A stretch of 24,173 bases of DNA, taken from IMG/VR virus record IMGVR_UViG_3300042880_000156, positions 1 to 24,173 of that record. The stretch is one strand, 5' to 3'. Shown piece by piece: positions 1 to 8,137 of the stretch (its first letter is position 1; every line of letters starts with the position of its first letter). Source of the DNA: a virus. Below the pieces are notes generated by a model that searched no databases, had not been told where the DNA came from, and saw only the letters and a list, made by a program, of their open reading frames with translations. A program made the translations under genes and the position numbers.

Positions 1-3000
1 AAATTTTTCTTTGAAATATATGAAAGATTACTCCTAAATAGTTTTTATAGTAAACTAAGTAGAATTTCCGGGTATGACTCCGGTGTTTACACAGTAGAGT
101 CTGAATGTGAAAAAGTTAATATTGTTAATAGTTTGGGTGACGATAATCCATTTTTAATAAAAACATTAAGGGAATACCAATTAAACCAAACAAATTTTTT
201 ACCATTTTTAAGACACATATCAAATAGTGGTGAGGGTGAGAGTTGGCAAAAATATATTAGAGGTGAATTTGTCACACCATACATTCAAAATTTTGTGGAG
301 TCATCTTATGGATTATTTAATTCAGACATAATCGGTAATCAAAAATCCCAACCAGACGTTAGTTTAATTGATAAAACCGAAACTAATATTACTGAGTACA
401 TACAAAATCAAACTACATCAAACAGTTTTGATTTTTCAGACATGTACCCAATAACAAACCTATCCTGGGACAATAAATATCTTGCTAATGGAAAGACCGT
501 GTTATTAAGTGAAAACGCTTATAATACGAAGAACACTTTAAAATATAACCCAACATTAAAAACTATTACAAATTTTTTAAATGATTATAACTTTAATACG
601 TGTCGACCAATAAGTAATTTTAATTATAAGAATAATGTATTTAATCAGGAAATTAATTTATCAAATTTAAAATCCTTTTATGAGACTAGAAAATACCAGA
701 ATCAATTTATTACTGAGGGTAATTTAAATTATGTTAACTATAGTGGTACGGTAAGTAGTAATCAAACAACATCGATTTTCAATACCCCATATTTTATAAA
801 CGCTATACAAAAAGGTGTTTATAATTTTAGATACGAAACATTTAATTTATACCCATATAAATCAGCAGCGTTTTTATTTTTGAATAGTTTACCACTATCA
901 ACTCTTAGGGAGAAGTATAAAAACTTTGACGAGACAAACAATAGTACAACTGAACTAGATTATTTAATCTCCACATTTAAAAAATTTGGTGCTGTACATA
1001 AATTACCGTACGCTTGGGTATTGAAATACGGATCAATTTGGCACAGATACAAAACTTGGAATGAGACCGGTGTTGACATACTGGATGAGGTGTGGAAGAA
1101 TTTTGATTATAAATCTAGTTATAACCCATATGAACCATCCGCTACAACAAAAACATTTACCGTAAATGTTGATAACACACCAACAAAGATTGTATTACAA
1201 GATCAAATATTAGATTTAACAAAAACCAACACAATAATAAATACAGGATTTTACCCACAAGTAATTGACGACTTTAACACCTTCTTCCAAGGAACTAGAT
1301 TGTTTTCAGGAACAACCCAGGTAATTGGTAAAGGTAAAGTAAGTGGATCGACATTTACGGTGGATGAAATAAACGTTAACCAGTTACTAACAGGATCAAC
1401 AATTGTTCTTTCGGGGGTTACCACCGGGTTTACAATTGTAAATCAAGTTTCGGGTACAACGAATGGAATTGGTGAATATACAATTAATACCAGTTTACCA
1501 GACCAAGAACAAAAATCTTTTTATGTTACAAATTTGAGTGTTGACCCATATCAGGATACTAATTTACAAGGTTTAATTGATACCGGTGGTATAATATTAA
1601 CAAATACACAAGACACGAAGATTTTAGAAGAAATTGGATTTGATCCAAACAACCCATCACGAACATTGAAATTAACACCTTGGAGTGTTCTAGCTAAAAA
1701 AAGTGATTCGGAATACTATGTCTTACCGTCATTTGGAACTACCGTTAGCCAAGTCAAAGGTGAATTATTTAAAACGGGTAAAATGAAATTTGAGGTTGTT
1801 GACAACACTTCACTCTATAATGGTTCAGTTAGGTTATTCTGGGGAGCACCTAATTTTGGATTTTTCGACAATGGGAGAGTTGTTAAATCATCACCAGACA
1901 GTTACTTTAAATATGTATTATCTGGCGAATCAACACAACAAAACTTTTTAATTGATGGTAATGTTAATAACTACACAAAAATTAGTGAAATTTTTACAAC
2001 CTTTGAAAAGGGTGTATTGGACTTATTCGAGTCAGAATTTTTAAACTTTAGTAAAAGTGTGTACGACTATAAACAAACCATAACACCAACCCAAACAACC
2101 GAAACCGAAACTGAAATTACAAATAAAAATTTCCAACAGTTAATGAGGAAAATGTTTGTGGTCAAAAAACCAACTGGTACTACTGGGGATTTAATAATTT
2201 CCGAAACAGTATCAAACCAAAAACTAACCTTTGAATCCTACTTTAAACAATTTATTGAGTATGACGTAGTTTTGAAAATTGGAAACCCAACAATGTTCGA
2301 TAGACGGACATTCTATACATTCTCAAATAAGTTTTTTGTGGACCCGATTAGTTATTTTGGGTACAATCAAACAACACCAGGATCCTTACCAACAAGTGGT
2401 GGAACAATAACTTTAGCTCAATCTAAATCAATATACCCAGAAACTTGGAAAGACCTGGAATTGTATGTAGGGTTCTCAGAGATACCAGAATTACAATATA
2501 AAGATTCCGGATCGTATATTACGGATTTTTTTGTTGATCTAAATGTGCAGTTTAACTCAAAAAATATTATTGATTTCGCACCAGTTATTAAGATATACGC
2601 AACACAAAAATTAAAAGACCCAACCTTAGATTACATTAAATTTTATGATTTAATGAACAAGTACTTAGATTCATCTGAGAAGTACTTGAATGATTCACTT
2701 GAAGTACTTATGACTTCAGTTAGAAAAGATTTACCTGGTGTCGTGACAATATCAATAGAAGACCAGAGTAAATTTAAAGAATATCAGGGTGAACAAACTA
2801 GGTTTGAATTGTGGGAATTATTTAAAACATTAAATGATACTTGGATAGCTGGGGGTGATTTTAAAACAAAAACTTTGTTTGAGGATGTCATGTTGGTCGA
2901 CAGAGCTAGTAGGGATATTGGTGATAAAATACTCGTTGACATCTTCAAAATTAAAACACTAATTGATAATGATAATGTAAAAATAAATTTATTGGATGTG

Positions 3001-4482
3001 GTGACAACCATTCTAACAGAAAATAATTTTATACATTTTATGTTACCAGCGTACGTTAATTTTTATAATGTACAAGACGTTGTTAAAAACCCAGTACCAA
3101 GATCGGAGGGAAGTTTAGAATTTGCTAATTCATTATTTGGTACATATTTAAATGTCGACTACAGAAAGTCGTCCCCAAAATTCTTATGTATGTACGCTTC
3201 AAAACCTAGTGAACATTTAGACATGAAAGAAAATATCGACTATAGGTTTAGGAATGACGCGTTTGACTTAAGGAGAGCTAGTGATAACCCATTAGTTGAA
3301 AATCAAACAAATAAAACAAATTGGGCGACATCCAACAAGGTGGTCGGGTTTAATGTCGACATTGGCCCACAAAACCAACAAATATTTAAGGAGTTCAGTG
3401 TGTCCCAAGACCCCGGAAAACCAACAAGTGAATCAATTGCTGCTATAGATAATATAGCAAACCAAAATAGAAATAGAACCTCAACAACCCAAAGTAACTC
3501 ATTATATAATATCTACAAGAATAGAAGTTATAGTTGTTCGGTTGAGATGATGGGTAATGCACTGATCCAACCAATGATGTACTTTAATTTAAGATATGTA
3601 CCAATGTTTAGTGGTCCATATATGATAACAAAAGTAATACATAGAATTACTGAAAATGGATTTGATACATCATTTGAAGGTATCAGACAACCGTTCTACA
3701 GTATACCAAAAATAGACAATTTTATCCAATCACTAACAAAAAACATAGTGTCAAAAATTAGAGATGAAATAAAAGAAAGTTATAATAGATCAAAACTAGA
3801 CCCTAATAATGTACTATTCCAAAAAGATACAATATTGGGTAACATAGGGACAAAAGAATCGTTAACAACTAATCAAGATTGTTCGGATAAATTATTACCA
3901 CAATACACATTATATGTTAATTTAACAAACCCAACCCTAACTAAAGTAACATTTAAGGATGTTTTTGATAAAATCATAAGTAAGTTAGAAGCTTTGAAAT
4001 TTAAGGACGACACAACAAACAATTTATTCTACCTAGAAAACGGAGCTTCATTTATATTTAGTACTATGTATGTCGATACTGGAGGATCCACCGGATTCGA
4101 AGCTTATGAAAATAATTTCTCAACAATAAATTTAACTGAGTTTTATGGTGGTGATTTAACGTCATACATGACAACTAAATATTTCTGTGTTACCAGGGGC
4201 AACTCACAGACAACAAATATTCCAGTAGCTCAATTTGAAACACTGGATAAGTTTTTAGACTTTTTTGTGGCTAAATTCAGTGGGAAAATAGTCTCACTAA
4301 CCAAAGAAATAAATTCATCAATTACACCAGTTGATGACACACTACTTAAGTATTACGTATTAGAGTGGCCAATAAAACAAAATGATGACGTGTTAACATT
4401 ATTAACTGAGGACGATAAAGTAAAAATACAAGCTAGAATCAAAGAAGGTTTATTGAAATTCCAAGAACTATATAAAAAGTAA
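1..4482 (+). CDS. Giant baseplate-hub-like virion protein, 5'-truncated by window edge
   Basis: The reading frame is open from base 1, so the gene begins upstream; 1493 residues are visible (numbered here from base 1). Residues about 1165-1235 resemble the C-terminal part of tail hub proteins of the gpD/VgrG/gp27 type: a Cys-containing strand, a 'G.ALIQP' turn, then 'FSGPYMITKVIHRIT' and 'GFDTSFEGIR', the usual arrangement in which a hub domain ends with a V-x-H strand. Residues about 1310-1440 look like a lysozyme- or glucosaminidase-type fold ('FEAYENNFSTI' near 1366, 'FYGGDL' near 1381, 'PVAQFETLDKFLDFF' near 1408), though catalytic residues cannot be assigned. Residues about 441-510 are a Gly/Thr/Val-rich module ending in 'GIGEYTINTS', a type that recurs in phage structural proteins. 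I infer a hub that punctures the envelope and carries a wall-degrading tail. Virion role is fairly secure; the exact hub assignment is not. Confidence 0.6.
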   Translation, partial: KFFFEIYERLLLNSFYSKLSRISGYDSGVYTVESECEKVNIVNSLGDDNPFLIKTLREYQLNQTNFLPFLRHISNSGEGESWQKYIRGEFVTPYIQNFVESSYGLFNSDIIGNQKSQPDVSLIDKTETNITEYIQNQTTSNSFDFSDMYPITNLSWDNKYLANGKTVLLSENAYNTKNTLKYNPTLKTITNFLNDYNFNTCRPISNFNYKNNVFNQEINLSNLKSFYETRKYQNQFITEGNLNYVNYSGTVSSNQTTSIFNTPYFINAIQKGVYNFRYETFNLYPYKSAAFLFLNSLPLSTLREKYKNFDETNNSTTELDYLISTFKKFGAVHKLPYAWVLKYGSIWHRYKTWNETGVDILDEVWKNFDYKSSYNPYEPSATTKTFTVNVDNTPTKIVLQDQILDLTKTNTIINTGFYPQVIDDFNTFFQGTRLFSGTTQVIGKGKVSGSTFTVDEINVNQLLTGSTIVLSGVTTGFTIVNQVSGTTNGIGEYTINTSLPDQEQKSFYVTNLSVDPYQDTNLQGLIDTGGIILTNTQDTKILEEIGFDPNNPSRTLKLTPWSVLAKKSDSEYYVLPSFGTTVSQVKGELFKTGKMKFEVVDNTSLYNGSVRLFWGAPNFGFFDNGRVVKSSPDSYFKYVLSGESTQQNFLIDGNVNNYTKISEIFTTFEKGVLDLFESEFLNFSKSVYDYKQTITPTQTTETETEITNKNFQQLMRKMFVVKKPTGTTGDLIISETVSNQKLTFESYFKQFIEYDVVLKIGNPTMFDRRTFYTFSNKFFVDPISYFGYNQTTPGSLPTSGGTITLAQSKSIYPETWKDLELYVGFSEIPELQYKDSGSYITDFFVDLNVQFNSKNIIDFAPVIKIYATQKLKDPTLDYIKFYDLMNKYLDSSEKYLNDSLEVLMTSVRKDLPGVVTISIEDQSKFKEYQGEQTRFELWELFKTLNDTWIAGGDFKTKTLFEDVMLVDRASRDIGDKILVDIFKIKTLIDNDNVKINLLDVVTTILTENNFIHFMLPAYVNFYNVQDVVKNPVPRSEGSLEFANSLFGTYLNVDYRKSSPKFLCMYASKPSEHLDMKENIDYRFRNDAFDLRRASDNPLVENQTNKTNWATSNKVVGFNVDIGPQNQQIFKEFSVSQDPGKPTSESIAAIDNIANQNRNRTSTTQSNSLYNIYKNRSYSCSVEMMGNALIQPMMYFNLRYVPMFSGPYMITKVIHRITENGFDTSFEGIRQPFYSIPKIDNFIQSLTKNIVSKIRDEIKESYNRSKLDPNNVLFQKDTILGNIGTKESLTTNQDCSDKLLPQYTLYVNLTNPTLTKVTFKDVFDKIISKLEALKFKDDTTNNLFYLENGASFIFSTMYVDTGGSTGFEAYENNFSTINLTEFYGGDLTSYMTTKYFCVTRGNSQTTNIPVAQFETLDKFLDFFVAKFSGKIVSLTKEINSSITPVDDTLLKYYVLEWPIKQNDDVLTLLTEDDKVKIQARIKEGLLKFQELYKK

Positions 4483-4526
4483 TTTTATCACTAATTGATA
4501 TATTTATATATATAAAAAACAATGTT
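4483..4526 (+). promoter_or_regulatory. AT-rich leader, candidate phage promoter
   Basis: This short gap is almost pure A/T and holds TATTTATATATATAAAA at 4501-4517, just before the 75-residue gene. A related string (TATTTATATAAAA) occurs at 14315-14327 before gp25. T4 late promoters centre on TATAAATA, so a late-promoter role is plausible for these virion genes, but the match is inexact and AT-rich gaps give chance hits. Confidence 0.25.
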
Positions 4527-4754
4527 ATGAGTAATACAAAATTAATTTTAGATAATTACCTTGGAAAAAACACTAGAATTAGTGAAAAGGATTCTGGTAA
4601 CGGGTATAAAGAAGTTTGTGATCTAGATACGGGAGACTGTTATACTTTAAGAATGAAAGACGGTCTAATTGAAAGAGTAGATAATACTATGAATAAATTT
4701 AAAAAAATTCAAGTTGAAACTACCACAGGAATTAAACAATTATTAAACGGATAA
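4527..4754 (+). CDS. Small conserved-looking hypothetical protein (75 aa)
   Basis: A 75-residue protein that I do not recognise. It has two visible parts: an N-terminal stretch with 'CDLDTGDCY' (a Cys pair flanking an acidic turn, residues about 31-39) and 'RMKDGLIERVD' (residues about 42-52), and a short C-terminal part ending in 'LLNG'. The pattern suggests a small beta-rich fold, with no signal peptide or membrane segment. It follows the hub-like gene after 44 bases and ends one base before the start of the next gene, so it is probably co-transcribed with the virion genes. A minor virion or assembly component is possible but not shown. Confidence 0.6.
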   Translation: MSNTKLILDNYLGKNTRISEKDSGNGYKEVCDLDTGDCYTLRMKDGLIERVDNTMNKFKKIQVETTTGIKQLLNG

Positions 4755-4755
4755 A

Positions 4756-5442
4756 ATGAGAATAGACGAAAAAATAATCAAGGAAATTGAAAGATACAAT
4801 ACTATTAATAAATATATTGTTGAACAAGCTGAATTAGAACCGGCAGCAGCTCCAGTTGATGAACCCGTTGATTTACCACCACCAGCACCTGGATTAGATC
4901 CAGCAGCTGGAGGAGTACCACCAGCAGCACCTGGAGGAACACCACCACCCGCTCCAGCACCAACTGGACCAGAAACTGTGGATGTAAATAAAGATCCAGA
5001 TGTTGAGGAGATAGGTAAAGATGAGGGTGAAGGTGAGGAAGGTGATACTGAAGAACTAGATATTACAGATTTGGTAGACACACAAAAAACAATGTCAGAT
5101 AAACAGGAAGAATACTTTGACAATTTATTTAACCAATTAAGTTCTTTAGAATCGAAATTGGGTGAAATGGACACATTAGTAACCAAGATTAATGATCTTG
5201 AAAATAAATTGGAGAAATATAGACCTAAAACACCACAAGAAAAATTAGAATTAAGATCATTAGATTCCGGACCATTTCAGCAGAAGTTATCCGATTTCTT
5301 TGTTGACAAACAAGATGAAATGGAAAAGTCAGGTAAGAATGAATATGTCTTAACAACAGATGATGTAGAAGACTTCTCAAGAAAGGAAATTGAAGACACT
5401 TTTGATCCTAGACCTGAAGATGAATTTAACAAATTTAAATAA
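4756..5442 (+). CDS. Pro/Ala-rich, acidic, coiled-coil protein of unknown function
   Basis: 228 residues in clearly different segments. Residues 1-24 are a charged helix. Residues about 25-75 are a Pro/Ala/Gly-rich linker with very few charges apart from Asp/Glu. Residues about 76-105 are strongly acidic. Residues about 108-155 have heptad-like Leu/Ile spacing ('LFNQLSSLESKLGEMDTL') typical of a coiled coil. The C-terminal part is mixed-charge and ends in an acidic/aromatic tail. There is no signal peptide or membrane segment. The start lies one base after the stop of the preceding gene, so translation is probably coupled. The architecture would suit a scaffold, chaperone or flexible linker in virion assembly, but no family is recognised. 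A strong terminator follows the stop codon. Confidence 0.65.
   Translation: MRIDEKIIKEIERYNTINKYIVEQAELEPAAAPVDEPVDLPPPAPGLDPAAGGVPPAAPGGTPPPAPAPTGPETVDVNKDPDVEEIGKDEGEGEEGDTEELDITDLVDTQKTMSDKQEEYFDNLFNQLSSLESKLGEMDTLVTKINDLENKLEKYRPKTPQEKLELRSLDSGPFQQKLSDFFVDKQDEMEKSGKNEYVLTTDDVEDFSRKEIEDTFDPRPEDEFNKFK
4874..4975 (+). repeat. Low-complexity Pro/Ala-Gly coding repeat
   Basis: Imperfect in-frame repetition of a CCA/GCA/GGA-rich unit; for example CCAGCACCTGGA at 4882-4893 recurs with one change at 4924-4935. It encodes the flexible Pro/Ala/Gly linker of the 228-residue protein and is locally richer in G+C, and in GCA codons, than the rest of the window. Confidence 0.7.
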
Positions 5443-5450
5443 TTTAATAG

Positions 5451-5478
5451 AATGGGACCGAAAATCCCATTTTTTTTT
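5451..5478 (+). terminator. Intrinsic terminator upstream of gene 32
   Basis: AATGGGA (5451-5457) pairs perfectly with TCCCATT (5465-5471) across a 7-base loop and runs into an uninterrupted T tract to 5478. It lies nine bases after the stop of the Pro/Ala-rich gene and just before the gene 32 promoter. Confidence 0.85.
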
Positions 5479-5488
5479 ACTCAGCTAC

Positions 5489-5517
5489 TTGACAACCCAA
5501 TTTATTTAACTTATACT
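5489..5517 (+). promoter_or_regulatory. Sigma70-like promoter for gene 32
   Basis: TTGACA at 5489-5494 and TATACT at 5512-5517 are separated by exactly 17 bases, a near-consensus sigma70 arrangement. Predicted start of transcription is near 5524, giving a leader of about 24 bases before the ATG at 5548. The element lies between a terminator and the gene, as expected for a separately controlled early or middle unit. A Bacteroidota host sigma factor prefers a different -7 box, so actual use there is uncertain. Confidence 0.6.
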
Positions 5518-5547
5518 TTCTATTGTAAACTTTTAATTATATATTTT

Positions 5548-6408
5548 ATGGCGACAAATGTCTTAGACGCAGTACTAGCACAGTACGAACAATCAAAACA
5601 AAGTGGTTCTTCCTCCACTTCAAAAATGTCTCAGGAAGAGAGAATGAAAAAGTATTTCGCAGCTATCTTAAAAGATACCGAAAAACAAGGTCAAAGAAGA
5701 ATTAGAATTCTACCAACAAGTGACGGATCTTCACCCTTCAAAGAAGTATGGTTTCACGAAATCCAAGTGGATGGTAAATATCAGAAATTTTACGATCCAG
5801 GAAAGAATGACAACGAACGTTCACCTTTGAATGAGGTTTATGAAACTTTAATGTCAACCGGTAGAGATTCCGATAAAGAATTGGCAAAACAGTATAAAGC
5901 ACGTAAGTTTTATATTGTTAAAGTTATCGACCGTGATAACGAACAAGACGGAGTTAAATTCTGGAGATTCAAACACAACTACAAACAAGAAGGAATCCTA
6001 GATAAAATCATTCCAATTTGGAAAGCTAAGGGTGATATCACAAATCCAGAAAATGGTAGAGATTTGATCCTTGAGTTGACCAAAGCTAAAACTCCAAAGG
6101 GAGGGGTTTATACAGTAATCCAAACAATTATGTATGACGACCCAAGTTCTATCAGTTCAGATTCTGATGAAACTGAAGGATGGGTTAATAATGAATTAAC
6201 TTGGGAGGACGTATACTCTAAAAAACCAGTTGAGTATCTTGAATCTATCTCAAGAGGTGAGACACCAAGATGGGATTCTGACGCTGGTAAATATGTATAT
6301 TCCAACGACATTGAGGAAACCGCAACAATTGGTGGTGGATCAAAATCGATTAATGAAGTTGAGGATCCACAAACGAATGACGACACTGACGAGGAGTTAC
6401 CATTTTAA
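5548..6408 (+). CDS. 32: gp32-like single-stranded DNA-binding protein
   Basis: 286 residues, close to T4 gp32 (301). The N-terminal basic/Gln-Ser region precedes a core containing 'RRIRILP', 'WFHEIQVDGKYQKF' and 'KFYIVKVIDRDNEQDG', an order typical of T4-type gp32 proteins. The C-terminus is a long acidic tail ending in 'EELPF', the tail type that SSB proteins use to contact replication partners. The start at 5548 is preferred over an in-frame ATG at 5452, because the upstream codons lie in a terminator and a promoter. There is no cysteine anywhere, so the zinc site of T4 gp32 is absent; the matching region reads 'NERSPLNEVYE'. It coats single strands during replication and recombination with UvsX and the helicase encoded downstream. 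It forms an isolated transcription unit between two terminators. Confidence 0.85.
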   Translation: MATNVLDAVLAQYEQSKQSGSSSTSKMSQEERMKKYFAAILKDTEKQGQRRIRILPTSDGSSPFKEVWFHEIQVDGKYQKFYDPGKNDNERSPLNEVYETLMSTGRDSDKELAKQYKARKFYIVKVIDRDNEQDGVKFWRFKHNYKQEGILDKIIPIWKAKGDITNPENGRDLILELTKAKTPKGGVYTVIQTIMYDDPSSISSDSDETEGWVNNELTWEDVYSKKPVEYLESISRGETPRWDSDAGKYVYSNDIEETATIGGGSKSINEVEDPQTNDDTDEELPF

Positions 6409-6416
6409 TTTTTAAC

Positions 6417-6454
6417 AAACTTGGACATTCGCTTAAAATGGGTGTCCAAGTTTT
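6417..6454 (+). terminator. Intrinsic terminator downstream of gene 32
   Basis: A perfect 11-base-pair stem joins AAACTTGGACA (6417-6427) to TGTCCAAGTTT (6443-6453) around a 15-base loop, followed by a short T run (TTTT, 6451-6454). It starts nine bases after the gene 32 stop. The T tract is short, so termination may be partial, or the hairpin may protect the 3' end of the message. Confidence 0.75.
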
Positions 6455-6467
6455 ATAATGGAAAAAA

Positions 6468-7118
6468 ATGAGAGTATTGTGTTTTACCCCAAGTTTAAAT
6501 AGGTATAAAATGTTAAGAGGATGTGTACAAGACATAAATAGTCAAACGTACCAGGATATATTTCACTCGGTAAATATTACGATGGAAAGATCAACACATC
6601 AAAAAAACTACATCCAAAAAATATTTGACGACGTTAAAACCGATAAAAATAGTTTCACATATACTCTAAACCAACACCAACATACAAACCATATCAATAC
6701 AATCTTAGCTATAGAAAATTATGAAGAATATGACATTTTTGTGAAAATAGATGATGATGACATATATAAAAAAGACTACATAATGAATATAGTTAATTTC
6801 TTTAAAGAAAATGATGTGGATGTTTTATCATCAACAATAAGGTATCAGTTAAATGGTAATGTTATGAGATTAGTAAACGCTCATAATTTAGGAGCCAACC
6901 CTGAAAATTGTGATTTTAAAATCCCAGCGACATTCGCTTTTAACCTTAAGAGTCTTAATTTAATAAAAGATTTATCAAAAATTTATGGTTTTGAGGACAA
7001 TATGTGGAGGGATGTTTGGTGTGAAAATAAATGTAAAATATGTGAAATAGACAACACCGAAAATATAATTTGGAATATACACGGAAAAAATACAACGACA
7101 GCTAACTTTTTAATTTAA
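6468..7118 (+). CDS. Family 2-type (GT-A fold) glycosyltransferase
   Basis: 216 residues. The N-terminus ('RVLCFTPSLNR') is the first beta strand of a GT-A nucleotide-sugar fold. 'VKIDDDDIY' at residues 92-100 is the metal- and sugar-nucleotide-binding DxD motif. 'GFEDNMWRDVW' near residues 174-184 holds the ED pair expected for the acceptor base, and His205 lies in a typical C-terminal position. There is no membrane segment. It would transfer a sugar from a nucleotide donor to an unknown acceptor: modified phage DNA, a virion protein or a host glycan. It lies between genes 32 and uvsX, with 11 bases to the latter, which favours action during replication, but the substrate cannot be read from sequence. 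The start follows an A-rich leader. Confidence 0.75.
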   Translation: MRVLCFTPSLNRYKMLRGCVQDINSQTYQDIFHSVNITMERSTHQKNYIQKIFDDVKTDKNSFTYTLNQHQHTNHINTILAIENYEEYDIFVKIDDDDIYKKDYIMNIVNFFKENDVDVLSSTIRYQLNGNVMRLVNAHNLGANPENCDFKIPATFAFNLKSLNLIKDLSKIYGFEDNMWRDVWCENKCKICEIDNTENIIWNIHGKNTTTANFLI

Positions 7119-7129
7119 AAAACAAATAT

Positions 7130-8137
7130 ATGGCAATAAAGAAAAACGATTTTAGTGGTATTAAGAAGAAATTCTCAACATCAGCTAAATACAAACCACA
7201 AAGATTCTTCGATCTTGGAGAAGCCTTTTTAGACGCGGTTGGGTTACCTGGTCCAGCGATGGGACACATTAATATGTTCCTGGGTCATAGTGATACAGGC
7301 AAGACAACCGCCTTAGTTAAAACAGCCGTTGACGCTCAAAAAAAGGGAATTTTACCAGTGTTCATTATTACTGAACAAAAATGGAGTTTTGATCACGCTA
7401 AACTTATGGGGTTTGAATGTGAAGAAGTTGTTGACACTGATACCGGTGAGTTGGAGTGGGATGGATTTTACATTTTTAACAACAACTTTGATTATATCGA
7501 ACAAATTACGGATTACATTAACGACTTATTAGATTCACAAGAAAAAGGTGAATTGGATTATTCACTATGTATCATGTGGGATTCTGTTGGTTCAGTTCCT
7601 TGTAAAATGACATATGAAGGTAAAGGTGGTAAACAACATAACGCTTCGGTTTTAGCTGATAAAATTGGTATGGGTATCAATCAACGTATTTCAGGAAGTC
7701 GTAAATCCGACTCAAAATACGAGAACACATTAATTATTGTTAACCAACCTTGGGTTGAATTACCGGATAATCCATTCGGACAACCAAAAATTAAAGCTAA
7801 AGGTGGTGAAGCGATTTGGTTAAATTCCTCATTGGTGTTCTTATATGGGAATCAAAAAGGAGCTGGAACAACTAAAATTACGGCAACCAAAGACAAAAGA
7901 ACTGTTAAGTTTGCTTCAAGAACTAAAGTGTCTGTGATGAAAAATCACATAAATGGTCTTGGATATGAGGATGGTAAGATAATAGTTACCCCACATGGAT
8001 TCTTACCAGGAAAGGATACTACAGAAGAGAAGACATCAATTGAACAATATAAGAAAGAATACGCTGACTATTGGAAAGAAGTTATTGGTGTTGATGGAGA
8101 TTTTGATTTGAAAACTGAAAAAGAAGAAACTGAATGA
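7130..8137 (+). CDS. uvsX: UvsX-like RecA family recombinase
   Basis: 335 residues, shorter than T4 UvsX (391). Walker A is 'GHSDTGKT' at residues 52-59. The RecA-type catalytic Glu is probably Glu82 in 'IITEQK'. Walker B is 'CIMWDSVGS', with Asp151. The 'IIVNQPW' strand (residues about 203-209) corresponds to the RecA sensor region with its Gln. The C-terminal 'GLGYEDGKIIVTPHGF' resembles phage UvsX proteins. The protein forms filaments on single-stranded DNA coated by gp32 and drives strand invasion for recombination-dependent replication and repair. The downstream gene starts inside the uvsX stop (ATGA overlap), suggesting coupled translation and a related function. The leader is A-rich with no Shine-Dalgarno sequence. 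Confidence 0.9.
   Translation: MAIKKNDFSGIKKKFSTSAKYKPQRFFDLGEAFLDAVGLPGPAMGHINMFLGHSDTGKTTALVKTAVDAQKKGILPVFIITEQKWSFDHAKLMGFECEEVVDTDTGELEWDGFYIFNNNFDYIEQITDYINDLLDSQEKGELDYSLCIMWDSVGSVPCKMTYEGKGGKQHNASVLADKIGMGINQRISGSRKSDSKYENTLIIVNQPWVELPDNPFGQPKIKAKGGEAIWLNSSLVFLYGNQKGAGTTKITATKDKRTVKFASRTKVSVMKNHINGLGYEDGKIIVTPHGFLPGKDTTEEKTSIEQYKKEYADYWKEVIGVDGDFDLKTEKEETE

Noticed and set aside
133-135. TTG at 133 as the start of the first gene
   Set aside because: The frame is open without a stop back to base 1, with composition like the rest of the gene, so the true start is outside the window.
4743-5186. Minus-strand open frame rich in Ser/Gly/Ala opposite the Pro/Ala-rich gene
   Set aside because: It is the antisense image of a low-complexity repeat, has no credible leader and overlaps a well-supported + strand gene.
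5452-5547. In-frame ATG at 5452 as the start of the gp32 gene (32 extra residues)
   Set aside because: These codons lie across a perfect terminator hairpin and a TTGACA-17-TATACT promoter and encode a hydrophobic run not expected in gp32; the ATG at 5548 begins a typical gp32 N-terminus.
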